From positions 21,239 to 85,238 of the forward strand of contig JBQTHV010000108.1 of the NCBI GenBank assembly GCA_052389555.1: DNA of 64,000 bases. The letters run 5' to 3'. Positions 51,328 to 59,399 of this stretch are shown here, one piece after another; the first letter of the stretch is position 1; each line of letters starts with the position of its first letter. The notes under the pieces are model-generated. The model was not told where the DNA came from. It ran no database searches and was given only the letters and a program-made list of their open reading frames with translations. A program made the position numbers and the translations under genes. Source of the stretch: JABFSM01 sp052389555. GTDB lineage: Bacteria; Gemmatimonadota; Gemmatimonadetes; Gemmatimonadales; GWC2-71-9.

Positions 51328-51356
51328 TTGTTCGCCCTGTTCCGGCCCATTAGGTT
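51328..51356 (+). promoter_or_regulatory. Promoter of the SRP RNA gene
   Basis: TTGTTC (51328-51333), a 17-nt spacer, TAGGTT (51351-51356); the start point would be near 51362, exactly the RNA's 5' end. The -35 box lies in a GTTCGCCTT/GTTCGCCCT tandem repeat of the window-wide family. Confidence 0.6.
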
Positions 51357-51361
51357 TCGCG

Positions 51362-51462
51362 TTGCCCCAGGTCCGAAGGGTATTGGTGCGCGAACCGCGT
51401 CAGGACCTCGCCGGTAGCAGCGCTAAGCGATGTCCGGTACAGCTTCGGGGTGCCTGGGGCAA
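51362..51462 (+). ncRNA. ffs: Signal recognition particle RNA, small bacterial (4.5S) type
   Basis: About 101 nt folding into one long hairpin. The closing stem is TTGCCCCAGG (51362-51371) with CCTGGGGCAA (51453-51462). Further pairs are CGAAG/CTTCG and GUAUUGG/CCGGUAC. The apex carries the conserved domain IV internal loop, GTCAGG (51399-51404) against AGCAGC (51416-51421), closed by ACC/GGT; E. coli 4.5S has GTCAGG..AGCAGC in the same arrangement. The apical loop reads TCGCC rather than GGAA. The RNA binds Ffh and docks ribosomes at the membrane. Placement just before dnaX-ybaB-recR matches the Bacillus scr order. Confidence 0.9.
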
Positions 51463-51470
51463 TTCTTTGT

Positions 51471-51601
51471 CGTAAGACAGTAGGTCGATAGGTCGGTAAG
51501 AGGACCAGGCCCGCGCCCTACGAGGAGTCCGCTGCTAGATTCCCCTTACTGTCTTACCGTCCTGCCGTCTTACCGACTTACCACTTACCGACCTATCGAC
51601 C
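51471..51601. repeat. Tandem-repeat hairpin before dnaX
   Basis: A left arm (GTAAGACAGTAGGTCGATAG.., 51471-51503) faces a longer right arm of TTACCGTC-, TTACCGAC- and TATCGACC-like units (51546-51601). The last unit abuts the dnaX GTG. The loop holds a TAGATT (51536-51541) that could be a -10 box for dnaX, without a clear -35. Confidence 0.85.
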
Positions 51602-53338
51602 GTGATCGCTCTCGCCCGCAAGTACCGTCCTCGCCAGTTCGCCGATCTCCTGGTGCAGGATCACGTCGCTGCCGCCTTGCGCGGGGCGGTCGGTCGCGGG
51701 CGGGTGGGCCACGGGTATCTCCTCACGGGCCCTCGCGGCACGGGGAAGACGACGGCTGCTCGGATTCTGGCGATGGCACTGAACTGCGAGCGGCGAACCG
51801 AGACGGCTCGGCGGCTCGGCGGCTCGGCGGCTGAGTCCGGAGAGCCGTGTGGGGAATGCCAGAGCTGCGAGCGAATCTGGAGCGGCGCCGCCACCCTCGA
51901 CGTCGTGGAAATCGACGCGGCCAGCAATCGCGGGGTCGATGACGCGAGGGACCTTCGAGAACGCGCCATGTACGCCGCCTCGGGGGAGGGCCGTCACAAG
52001 GTCTATATCATCGACGAAGCGCACATGCTCACCCGGGAGGCCTGGAATGCTTTGCTCAAGATTCTGGAGGAACCGCCTTCCAAGGTGATTTTCGTGTTTG
52101 CGACGACCGAACCGCACAAGATCGCTTCCACCGCGGCGCCGGTGCTCTCCCGGCTTCAGCGGTTCGATTTTCGGCGCATCGGGCCGGGCGCCATTCGGGA
52201 GCGACTCCGTCAGGTCCTGGCGTTGGAGCATCTCGAGGCGGAGGAAGATGCGCTCGCGGTGATCGCGCGCTACGCCGACGGCGGCATGCGGGATGCGCTC
52301 TCGGTGCTGGATCAGTGTCTTTCCTTCGGCGATGGCCCGATCACCGCGGCAGGCGTGCGCCAGGTCCTCGGGCTCATCGACGATGAGCAGTACGCGGCGA
52401 TTCTTCGCGCGGTGGTCGAACGCGATCCAGCCCAGGTCTTCGTGCTGGTGGAACAGCTGGTCAATGCCGGTGCCGACCTGGCCGAGTTCATGACCGGCGC
52501 GGCCGACGTGTTGCGGGCTCTGCTAATGGCGGAAAGCGGAGTCGAGCCGGAAGGGCTGACCGATGCGGTGCGCCAAGCGATCGCCGCCGCGCGCGGGAAG
52601 CTCGCCCCGGGTGATATCGTGCGAATGCTGAGCTTCCTCGCCGAGGCCGAGGCCGGGATTCGGCGGTCGGCCAGTGCCCGCCTGGTGGTGGAGACCTTGC
52701 TGCTGCGCTGGACGGTCATGGACCGGATTGTGGATCTGGAAGCGATCATAGCAGGCGGATCGGGAGTGGGGACTCGGGACTCGGCACTCGGCACTCGGCA
52801 CTCGGCGGCCGGCAGTCGGGGATCGGTCATCGGGCCTAACACGCAAATGGCCGAGTCCCGAGTCCCGAGTCCCGAGTCCCGAGCCGTTGTCGATCAGCCG
52901 AGCCCCGAGCGCCGAGCGCCGGGCAACGAGGGCCGAGCCACGAGTTCCTTCGACTGGTCGAGCATCGCTGCCGCCGCCCGGGAACGGAGCCCGCTGCTGG
53001 CCCCGGTCCTTGAGGCGGTCATGTCGGCTGAATTGCTGGGATCGCGTTTGGTGTTGTGGATCGCTCCGGGTCAGGAGCACCTGGCGGAGGGTCTCAAGCG
53101 GAAGAGCGCCTTGGTCGAGACCGTGGCAGCGGAACACCTGGATGGGCCGGTCACGGTGGAGGTGCGGTCGGGTCAGGCCGGGGCTCAGGCTGAGGTTTCT
53201 AACCAGTTGTCTGGCAAAGAGTTACCGTCATCGACCCTGGAAGAGATTCGGCGTCAGGATCCGGTCCTCGATGCGGTTGCCGACGAATTAGATTTGGAGG
53301 TTGTGGAAGAACGAATTCCCCCGGAGCGGCATGGCTGA
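51602..53338 (+). CDS. dnaX: DNA polymerase III subunit tau/gamma, repeat-expanded
   Basis: A 578-residue clamp-loader ATPase. Walker A GPRGTGKTT (43-51), zinc cysteines C62, C83, C86 and C89, Walker B IIDEAHML, sensor FATTEPHKI and SRLQRFDF are present. The gap between the first zinc cysteine and the CGEC pair is 20 residues instead of about 8; the extra residues (RRLGGSAAESG region) come from CGGCTCGG tandem repeats. A second repeat-encoded stretch (about 383-450) separates domain III from a C-terminal tau-like part. No programmed-frameshift site was looked for in detail. The start is the GTG at 51602, with ybaB and recR following. Confidence 0.95.
   Translation: MIALARKYRPRQFADLLVQDHVAAALRGAVGRGRVGHGYLLTGPRGTGKTTAARILAMALNCERRTETARRLGGSAAESGEPCGECQSCERIWSGAATLDVVEIDAASNRGVDDARDLRERAMYAASGEGRHKVYIIDEAHMLTREAWNALLKILEEPPSKVIFVFATTEPHKIASTAAPVLSRLQRFDFRRIGPGAIRERLRQVLALEHLEAEEDALAVIARYADGGMRDALSVLDQCLSFGDGPITAAGVRQVLGLIDDEQYAAILRAVVERDPAQVFVLVEQLVNAGADLAEFMTGAADVLRALLMAESGVEPEGLTDAVRQAIAAARGKLAPGDIVRMLSFLAEAEAGIRRSASARLVVETLLLRWTVMDRIVDLEAIIAGGSGVGTRDSALGTRHSAAGSRGSVIGPNTQMAESRVPSPESRAVVDQPSPERRAPGNEGRATSSFDWSSIAAAARERSPLLAPVLEAVMSAELLGSRLVLWIAPGQEHLAEGLKRKSALVETVAAEHLDGPVTVEVRSGQAGAQAEVSNQLSGKELPSSTLEEIRRQDPVLDAVADELDLEVVEERIPPERHG
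51795..51845. repeat. In-frame CGGCTCGG repeats in the DnaX zinc module
   Basis: About four CGGCTCGG units. They enlarge the loop between the first and second zinc-binding cysteines of DnaX. Confidence 0.85.
52760..52945. repeat. In-frame inverted tandem repeats in the DnaX linker
   Basis: GGGACTC/GGCACTC units with CGG (52775-52807) face CCGAGTC units (52854-52882), with GCCGAGC units after them. The loop contains a CCTAACACGC word. The whole encodes a Ser/Arg/Gly-rich linker. Confidence 0.88.
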
Positions 53339-53642
53339 TCTTCAGCATCTATTCCAGTTGGGCCAGCAAGTGCAGGGACGGCTCCAGCAACTCCAGTCGG
53401 AGCTGGCGGACCGGACCATCGAGACCAGTGCCGGCGCAGGTATGGTGAAGGTGCGGGTTGATGGACGGGGACTGCTGCGCTCACTGGTGATCGACCCAGG
53501 AGCGTTCGAGGGCCGTGACGCCGAGCTGCTGGCGGATCTCATCGTGTCCGCAGTGGCCGAGGCGCAACGCCGCGCCGCCGATCTGGCGCAGGCGGAACTC
53601 CGCAGGCTCGCCCCGATCCCTAACCCGCTTTCCGCACTCTGA
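53331..53642 (+). CDS. YbaB/EbfC family nucleoid-associated protein
   Basis: A 103-residue protein starting MADLQHLFQLGQQVQGRLQQ, with the family core GMVKVRVDGRGLLRSLVIDPG and helical ends. It binds DNA as a dimer and usually sits between dnaX and recR, as here. The ATG at 53331 overlaps the last codons of dnaX. Confidence 0.93.
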   Translation: MADLQHLFQLGQQVQGRLQQLQSELADRTIETSAGAGMVKVRVDGRGLLRSLVIDPGAFEGRDAELLADLIVSAVAEAQRRAADLAQAELRRLAPIPNPLSAL

Positions 53643-53646
53643 GCCG

Positions 53647-54234
53647 GTGGGCGCGATCGACGAGCTGGTTGCCGAGCTCGCCCGGCTGCCGGGCATCGGC
53701 CCCAAGACAGCCCAACGGCTGACCTTTCATCTCCTGCAGCAGCCCCGGGTTCAGCCGGAGCGGCTGGCCGCGGCGCTCGCGGCCGTGGCGGCGCGGGTGC
53801 ATCCCTGTTCCGAATGCGGCAATTTTACCGAGGCTGATCCATGCGGCGTATGCGCCGATCCGGCGCGCGACGCGAGCGTGTTATGCGTCGTTGAGGAGGC
53901 CTCAACGGTCATGGCGGTGGAGCGGACCGGCTTCAAGGGACAGTACCTGGTGCTGGGCGGGCGGCTGTCGCCGCTCGCGGGGATTGGGCCCGAGCAGCTC
54001 CGCATGAACCTGCTCAAGGCCCGGGTTGGCAAGGGTGACGTGCGCGAAGTCATCCTGGCTACCAATCCCTCCCTCGAGGGAGAAGCCACCGCCACCTACA
54101 TTCAGCAGCTGCTGGAGGGAACCGGCGTGCGGGTGACCCGGCTGGCACGGGGGCTTCCGGTGGGCGGTGATCTGGAGTACATCGACGGGGTGACCTTGAG
54201 CCACGCGCTCGCGGCGCGACACGAGGTCTCGTGA
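53647..54234 (+). CDS. recR: Recombination protein RecR
   Basis: A 195-residue protein of the RecFOR pathway, which loads RecA on gapped DNA. Motifs: helix-hairpin-helix LARLPGIGPKTAQRL, zinc finger CSECGNFTEADPCGVC, Toprim domain LCVVEEASTVMAVERTG and ATNPSLEGEATATYI, and a C-terminal VTRLARGLPVGGDLEYIDG. GTG at 53647 follows the ybaB stop by four bases. Its stop overlaps the next start. Confidence 0.96.
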   Translation: MGAIDELVAELARLPGIGPKTAQRLTFHLLQQPRVQPERLAAALAAVAARVHPCSECGNFTEADPCGVCADPARDASVLCVVEEASTVMAVERTGFKGQYLVLGGRLSPLAGIGPEQLRMNLLKARVGKGDVREVILATNPSLEGEATATYIQQLLEGTGVRVTRLARGLPVGGDLEYIDGVTLSHALAARHEVS

Positions 54235-54503
54235 AGGGGGCCCGCTCAGGTGCCTTCACGCTGGCGGCCCTCCTGGGCTTCGGCGCGGGCTGGGCCCTGG
54301 CGCAGCGCTACCTGCATCGCCACCAGACCGCCCTGTTCAGTCCCCATCGGCGCCGGCGGCACGCGGCGCTCGGTTATCTGGCCGGCCGGCCGACTCCCGA
54401 GAACGTACGGCTGCTCAAAGACTACCTGGCGTGGGAATCGCATCCGATCCTGAAGCGGCGCGCGAGCAGAGTCGTGCGTGAGCTGACGCGGACGCTGGGA
54501 TGA
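54231..54503 (+). CDS. Small membrane-anchored protein of unknown function
   Basis: A 90-residue protein with one N-terminal hydrophobic segment (AFTLAALLGFGAGWALA) and a basic, helical rest (RYLHRHQTALFSPHRRRRH, ENVRLLKDYLAWESHPILKR). GTG at 54231 overlaps the recR stop, and its own stop overlaps mglB (ATGA). The tight coupling supports it as a real gene linked to the MglAB module. I do not recognise a family. Confidence 0.7.
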   Translation: MKGARSGAFTLAALLGFGAGWALAQRYLHRHQTALFSPHRRRRHAALGYLAGRPTPENVRLLKDYLAWESHPILKRRASRVVRELTRTLG

Positions 54504-55069
54504 ACGACCTTCGGGGAGGGGGCGGCGGAGCGGGGCGGGGGGGCAGTGGTGCGGCGAGCTGGTCGTTTCGGGAGGAAGATGCCTCGCGAATCGGGGCGCT
54601 GCTCGAGCGTCTGCTCGCGGAGTCGAGCGCCCGGACCGCCTTGCTGGTCGATCGCGCCGGGCAGATGCTGGCGACGGCAGGCCAGCCGCCCCAGTTTGAT
54701 CCCATCACCTTCGCCACGCTGACCGCTGCGGATTTCAGCGCCAATGATCAGCTCGCCCGGCTCCTGGGCGAGAATGAATTCGGTGCCCTGTTCCACCAGG
54801 GCGAACGCGATTCGCTCTATCTGGCCGATATCGCGCGGCGAGTGATTCTGGTCGTGCTCTTCGACAATGCGGTAACCACGCTCGGCCTGGTGAAGCTCCG
54901 GGTCCGCGGCATCGTGGGCGACCTGGCCCAGGTATTCACCGACATGTTCTCCCGGGAGAGCGCCGGCCGCGACCGCGCCGGGGGAGACCGGGGAGGAAGT
55001 CGCGTCGAGCGCGGCTTCATCGGGGACGCGGAGGACGAGATCGACCGGCTCTTCGGGTCCGGATCCTGA
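54500..55069 (+). CDS. mglB: Roadblock/LC7 protein, MglB-like GTPase-activating protein
   Basis: A 189-residue protein. After a Gly-rich N-terminus, the Roadblock/LC7 domain spans about 30-145 (ARTALLVDRAGQMLATAGQ, DSLYLADIARRVILVVLFD, TTLGLVKLRVRG). An Arg/Gly-rich charged tail follows. In Myxococcus and Thermus, MglB stimulates GTP hydrolysis by MglA and sets cell polarity. The next gene is mglA, with stop and start sharing one base, which makes the assignment solid. Confidence 0.9.
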   Translation: MNDLRGGGGGAGRGGSGAASWSFREEDASRIGALLERLLAESSARTALLVDRAGQMLATAGQPPQFDPITFATLTAADFSANDQLARLLGENEFGALFHQGERDSLYLADIARRVILVVLFDNAVTTLGLVKLRVRGIVGDLAQVFTDMFSRESAGRDRAGGDRGGSRVERGFIGDAEDEIDRLFGSGS

Positions 55070-55743
55070 TGTCGCTTATCAACTACGCCTGCCGCGAGAT
55101 CAACTGTAAGCTGGTCTATTACGGACCGGGACTGGGCGGTAAGACGACCAACCTGGAATACATCTATGAGAAAGTCGCCCCGGCCAGCAAGGGCAAGCTG
55201 ATCTCACTCGCGACCGAGACGGAGCGGACCCTGTTCTTCGATTTCCTGCCCGTCGATCTGGGTACCATTCGGGGCTTCAAGACCCGGTTTCATCTCTACA
55301 CGGTGCCCGGGCAGGTCTATTACAACGCCTCGCGCCGGCTCATCCTCAAGGGCGTGGACGGGATCATCTACGTGGCCGATAGCCAGCTCGACCGCATGGA
55401 GGCGAACCTGGAATCAATGCAGAACCTCTATGACAACTTGGCGCAGCACGGTCTCGACCTCACCCGGATTCCGTTCGTGATTCAGTACAACAAGCGGGAC
55501 CTCCCGAATGCCGCCCCGCTCAGCCAGCTGCAGGAGGCGCTCAACCCGGGCTGGCCGGTGGAAGATCCCGCTCGGCAGCGAGACACGCCCGACCCCTATC
55601 GGCCGGGCGAGCTGCTGGTGCGCCAGGAGGACGGGGCGTGGATCGAGCGAGTGCCGCACTTCGAGGCTGTCGCGCCGCGGGGGGAAGGCGTGTTCGATAC
55701 GTTGCGGGCAGTGAGCAAGATGGTGCTGAAGACCCTGGGCTGA
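55069..55743 (+). CDS. mglA: Small Ras-like GTPase MglA
   Basis: A 224-residue GTPase. It has G1 GPGLGGKTTN, the MglA-specific IREINCKLVYYGPG-type start (here CREINCKLVYYG), the G3 region LYTVPGQVYYNASRR and G4 NKRD. Compared with the usual 195 residues, about 28 extra residues (PARQRDTPDPYRPGELLVRQ region, 167-195) lie before the C-terminal helix. With MglB it forms a polarity switch controlling motility or protein placement. No pili or gliding genes are in the window. Confidence 0.93.
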   Translation: MSLINYACREINCKLVYYGPGLGGKTTNLEYIYEKVAPASKGKLISLATETERTLFFDFLPVDLGTIRGFKTRFHLYTVPGQVYYNASRRLILKGVDGIIYVADSQLDRMEANLESMQNLYDNLAQHGLDLTRIPFVIQYNKRDLPNAAPLSQLQEALNPGWPVEDPARQRDTPDPYRPGELLVRQEDGAWIERVPHFEAVAPRGEGVFDTLRAVSKMVLKTLG

Positions 55744-56384
55744 TGACCTGGACCATCCCGAACATCCTGACCGTGGCGCGGATCGCGATCACTCCGGTGA
55801 TTGCGGCCCTGCCGTTCATTTCGGGGTACACCCCGAAGGTCGCCGCCCTGGTCATCTTCGTCGCGGCGTCGGTGACCGATGTCATCGACGGCCGGCTGGC
55901 GCGGCGGCGGAATCAGGTGACCGACCTGGGCAAGAAGCTGGATCCGATCGCCGACAAGCTGCTGCTTATCGCGACCCTGATCCCGATCTGGTATATCACG
56001 CAGCAGCGGCAAGACCTGTACGGCATCCCGGTGTGGGGCAGCATCCCGCTGTGGGTCTGCGTGCTGCTTCTGGGCCGCGAATTCGCGATGACCGGGTTCC
56101 GGTGGTGGGCGGCACGCCGCGGGGTGGTTATCGCGGCGCAGGGACCCGGCAAACTCAAGACCGTCTTCCAAAGCATCTTCATCGGCGGCACCATTGCCTG
56201 GTTTGCCTACCGTGACGCGCTCCGGCCCTTGGGGTGGGAGGGAGAGCGAGCCGCGCGGTGGTGGAACCAATTCCACGGTGGTTTCGTGGCCGTGACGCTG
56301 GCCATCGCCCTCCTCCTCACGATCTATTCGTTCATCATCTACCTGTACCGGTATCGGGGATTGTTTACCCAGCATGGCCGGTAG
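55743..56384 (+). CDS. pgsA: CDP-diacylglycerol-glycerol-3-phosphate 3-phosphatidyltransferase
   Basis: A 213-residue membrane enzyme of phosphatidylglycerol synthesis. It opens MTWTIPNILTVARI and carries the CDP-alcohol phosphotransferase motif DVIDGRLARRR...TDLGKKLDPIAD in full. About five membrane segments are visible. ATG at 55743 overlaps the mglA stop by one base. Confidence 0.93.
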   Translation: MTWTIPNILTVARIAITPVIAALPFISGYTPKVAALVIFVAASVTDVIDGRLARRRNQVTDLGKKLDPIADKLLLIATLIPIWYITQQRQDLYGIPVWGSIPLWVCVLLLGREFAMTGFRWWAARRGVVIAAQGPGKLKTVFQSIFIGGTIAWFAYRDALRPLGWEGERAARWWNQFHGGFVAVTLAIALLLTIYSFIIYLYRYRGLFTQHGR

Positions 56385-56430
56385 TCGTCAGGGCGAACCG
56401 GGTTCGCCGGGTCCGCCCGGTACGCCCTGA
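56385..56430. repeat. GGTTCGCCC-type repeats between pgsA and cinA
   Basis: GGGCGAACC, GGTTCGCC and GGTCCGCCC units form a small imperfect inverted repeat in the 51-base gap. Confidence 0.65.
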
Positions 56431-56435
56431 ACTCC

Positions 56436-57683
56436 ATGGACGTCGAGATCATCGCGGTTGGGACGGAGCTGCTGCTGGGGTTCACGCTCGACACCAATGG
56501 TCCAGCCCTGGCCCAGGCGCTGGCCGAGGTGGGTGTGCGGGTTACCCGGCGAGCCGCGGTGCCGGACGATCCGGGTGCGATTGCCGCGGCGGTGGCCGAG
56601 GCGCTCGCGCGCACCCGGCTGGTCATCGCCGTTGGCGGGTTAGGACCGACCAGTGACGATTGTACCCGGCCTGCGGTGGCGGGTCTTTTCGGTGCGCCGC
56701 TCGAATTCCAGCCGGCGATCTGGGAAGGGCTCCAGGCGCGCTTTGGTCGGATGGGACGACCCCTGGCGGAGCGCAACCGGGTCCAGGCCGAGGTGCCCCG
56801 GGGCGCGACGGTGATCCCTAACCCGCGCGGCACCGCCCCGGGGCTCTGGGTGAGCGGGCCGCCGGGCGAGGCGATTCTGCTTCCGGGCGTGCCCGCCGAG
56901 TTCCTCGGCCTGGTGGCCGAGGAAGTCGTGCCCCGGCTCCGGGAGCGCCTGGCGGGAACTGGGGAGCGGGTCATCCGGTCCCAGGTTGTCCGCACGACCG
57001 GGATTGCCGAGTCGGCCGTGGCCGAGCGGCTCGCCTCCGTGGAGCCGGAGCTCGCGCCGCTCACGCTCGCCTACCTCCCGGGTTATGAGGGCGTCGATCT
57101 CCGGCTCACCGCGTGGGACCTCGAACCCGCCCAGGCGGACCGCCTGCTCGTGGCTGCGGTGGATCGGGTCATGGCCGCGCTCGCTCCCGGCGACCACGTC
57201 TATGGCACCGGCCCGGTCGATCTGGCGGCCCGGCTCCTCGAGGCCTGTCGCGAGCGGCTGCGCACCCTGGCGGCGGCAGAATCCAGCACCGGCGGCCTGG
57301 TCGGCGCCCGGATCACGGCGATTCCGGGGAGTTCGGATGTCTTCGTGGGCGGCCTGATCGCGTATGCGAATCGGCTCAAGCAAGAGCTTGGCGTCCCTCC
57401 TCGAATCCTGAGGGAGCACGGAGCCGTAAGCGAGGAGACGGCAGCCGAGATGGCTCGACGGGCCCGGGAGCGCTACCAGGCGGACCTCGGGCTGTCGGTC
57501 ACCGGGATTGCGGGGCCCGCCGGCGGCTCGGTCGAGAAGCCGGTCGGGCTGGTGTGGTTCGGGATTGCTGATCAGCTCGGGGTGACAACCCATCGCTGGG
57601 TGTTCGGCGGGTCGCGACAGGAGATTCGCGCCCGAGCGGCACAGTTTGCGCTATGGAGACTCTGGCAGCGGGTCCGCAGCTAG
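56436..57683 (+). CDS. cinA: CinA: nicotinamide-nucleotide amidase / ADP-ribose pyrophosphatase
   Basis: A 415-residue two-domain protein. The N-terminal MoCF-like (COG1058) domain has IIAVGTELLLG and GGLGPTSDD. The C-terminal PncC-like amidase domain has AAESSTGGLVGARIT, FVGGLIAYANRLK and GIAGPAGGSVEKPVGLVW. Family members hydrolyse nicotinamide mononucleotide in NAD recycling and are damage- or competence-associated in some bacteria. The TAG stop lies inside a TAGATT stretch. Confidence 0.94.
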   Translation: MDVEIIAVGTELLLGFTLDTNGPALAQALAEVGVRVTRRAAVPDDPGAIAAAVAEALARTRLVIAVGGLGPTSDDCTRPAVAGLFGAPLEFQPAIWEGLQARFGRMGRPLAERNRVQAEVPRGATVIPNPRGTAPGLWVSGPPGEAILLPGVPAEFLGLVAEEVVPRLRERLAGTGERVIRSQVVRTTGIAESAVAERLASVEPELAPLTLAYLPGYEGVDLRLTAWDLEPAQADRLLVAAVDRVMAALAPGDHVYGTGPVDLAARLLEACRERLRTLAAAESSTGGLVGARITAIPGSSDVFVGGLIAYANRLKQELGVPPRILREHGAVSEETAAEMARRARERYQADLGLSVTGIAGPAGGSVEKPVGLVWFGIADQLGVTTHRWVFGGSRQEIRARAAQFALWRLWQRVRS

Positions 57684-57713
57684 ATTTCCAGCGGTGGAAG
57701 GAGATCGGACGGG

Positions 57714-58304
57714 ATGCCTGACAAACGATTTGAAGAAGACGCGCTTCCCGAGGAAGCGCCCCCGCTCCCGGCGGATCCTCCAGCCGAGGAGGCCCAGGCC
57801 GTCGGCACGGAGACCGCCGGGCTTCCGCTCGAGTCGGCCGAAGGGGCGGTGGCACGGCTCGAGGACCAGCTCCGCGAGGCCAGCGATCGCCATCTGCGGC
57901 TCGCTGCGGAGTTCGACAACTTCCGCAAGCGGGTCGCGCGGGAGCGGGTCGAGCTGGTGGATCGCGCCCAGGCGGCGCTGGTGATCAAGCTGCTCGAGGT
58001 GCTGGACGATGTAGATCGGATCGTGGCGAGCGATCCTAACGCGCCGGCTCCCGCGATACTCGAGGCCGTGCTGCTCGTCGACAAGAAGTTGCGCAAGGAA
58101 CTCGAGGCAGCGGGCCTCGAGCGGGTTGATCCGGTGGGGCAGCCCTTCGATCCGGCCCTGCACGAGGCGGTATCGGTGCTTCGGCCCGCCCATCCGGAGC
58201 TGGACCACACCGTCGCCGCGACCTTCCAGGCCGGCTATCGGTTCCGGGGAAGCCTGGTGCGGCCGGCCCGGGTGCAGGTCTACTCTTCCGAGGGACACGC
58301 CTAA
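57714..58304 (+). CDS. grpE: Nucleotide exchange factor GrpE
   Basis: A 196-residue DnaK cofactor. It has an acidic, Pro/Glu-rich N-terminus, a long helix with AAEFDNFRKRVARERVEL, and the closing beta domain (HPELDHTVAATFQAGYRFRG, RPARVQVYS). AAGGAG lies upstream of the ATG. A TAGATT at 57681-57686 is at -10 distance from a start point near 57693, but no matching -35 is seen, so a heat-shock sigma factor may be used. dnaJ follows directly; dnaK is not in the window. Confidence 0.95.
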   Translation: MPDKRFEEDALPEEAPPLPADPPAEEAQAVGTETAGLPLESAEGAVARLEDQLREASDRHLRLAAEFDNFRKRVARERVELVDRAQAALVIKLLEVLDDVDRIVASDPNAPAPAILEAVLLVDKKLRKELEAAGLERVDPVGQPFDPALHEAVSVLRPAHPELDHTVAATFQAGYRFRGSLVRPARVQVYSSEGHA

Positions 58305-59399
58305 GTGGCCGCCAAGGACTTTTACCAGATCCTGGGAGTCAGCGAGAAGGCCACGGCGGAAGAGATCAAGAAGGCATACCGCCGGCTGGCCAAGCAGTAC
58401 CATCCCGACGCGAATCCCAATAACCCGCAGGCCGCCGAGATGTTCAAGCAGATCTCGGAGGCCCACGCGGTGCTCTCGGATCCCGAAAAGCGCAAACGCT
58501 ACGACACCATGCGCCGGCTGGGTGCCTTCGAGCCTTCGGTCCGCGGCGCAGGGGCGGGCGCAGCGGCGGGGGGGCGGGGCGGAGGGGGATTCTCCGAGGT
58601 GTTCGACTTTGGCGACTTCGGGTCGATGGGCCTGGGTGATATCTTCTCGTCCATCTTCGGCCGCCGGCGCGAGGAGCCGCGAGGTGAAACCGTTGAGACC
58701 GAGCTCGAGATCCCGTTCCGGACGGCTGCGCTGGGCGGGAAAGTGCCGGTCGCCCTGACCCTTAATGAGAGCTGTCCTGCCTGTAGTGGCAGCGGCGGGG
58801 CACCCGGCGCGTCGCTCTCACAGTGCCCGGAATGCAAGGGTCGGGGGACGATCTCGTTCGGCCAGGGCGGGTTTGCAGTGAACCGGCCCTGCCCGATGTG
58901 CCGGGGGCGGGGGAAGATCCCTTCTCAGAAATGCCCCACCTGCGACGGAATCGGTGAGGTTCGGGGAGAACGGCGGGTTATGATCACCGTGCCGCCGGGG
59001 ACCGAGTCCGGTCTCAAGATCCGGCTGAAAGGGCAGGGTGCTGCCGGGCGGAACGGTGGGCCGCCGGGCGACCTGCTGGTCACCTTCCAGGTGCAGCCCG
59101 ACCGGTTCTTCCGGCGGGAGCGCCTCGACGTCATCTGTGACGTTACCATCAACCTGGCCCAGGCGGTGATGGGCACGCGTTTGCGGGTTAGGACGCTCGA
59201 CGGCAAGAAGGTGGTCCTCAAGATCCCGTCCGGGACGCAACCGGGACGCAAGTTCCGGATTCGCGGTGAAGGGATCGCCAAGGGCGAGCGGCGGGGGGAT
59301 CAGTATGTCACGGTGAATGTGACCCTGCCCGAGCAGCTCTCCCCTGAGCAGGTCGAGCTGTTCAAGCGGTTTACCGAGGCGGCGGGGATGACGCGGTGA
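58305..59399 (+). CDS. dnaJ: Chaperone DnaJ
   Basis: A 364-residue Hsp40. The J domain contains KKAYRRLAKQYHPDANPNN with the HPD motif. A Gly/Phe-rich part (AAAGGRGGGGFSEVFDFGDF) and four zinc repeats follow: CPACSGSG, CPECKGRG, CPMCRGRG and CPTCDGIG. The C-terminal substrate domains are complete. GTG at 58305 directly follows the grpE TAA. Confidence 0.96.
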   Translation: MAAKDFYQILGVSEKATAEEIKKAYRRLAKQYHPDANPNNPQAAEMFKQISEAHAVLSDPEKRKRYDTMRRLGAFEPSVRGAGAGAAAGGRGGGGFSEVFDFGDFGSMGLGDIFSSIFGRRREEPRGETVETELEIPFRTAALGGKVPVALTLNESCPACSGSGGAPGASLSQCPECKGRGTISFGQGGFAVNRPCPMCRGRGKIPSQKCPTCDGIGEVRGERRVMITVPPGTESGLKIRLKGQGAAGRNGGPPGDLLVTFQVQPDRFFRRERLDVICDVTINLAQAVMGTRLRVRTLDGKKVVLKIPSGTQPGRKFRIRGEGIAKGERRGDQYVTVNVTLPEQLSPEQVELFKRFTEAAGMTR

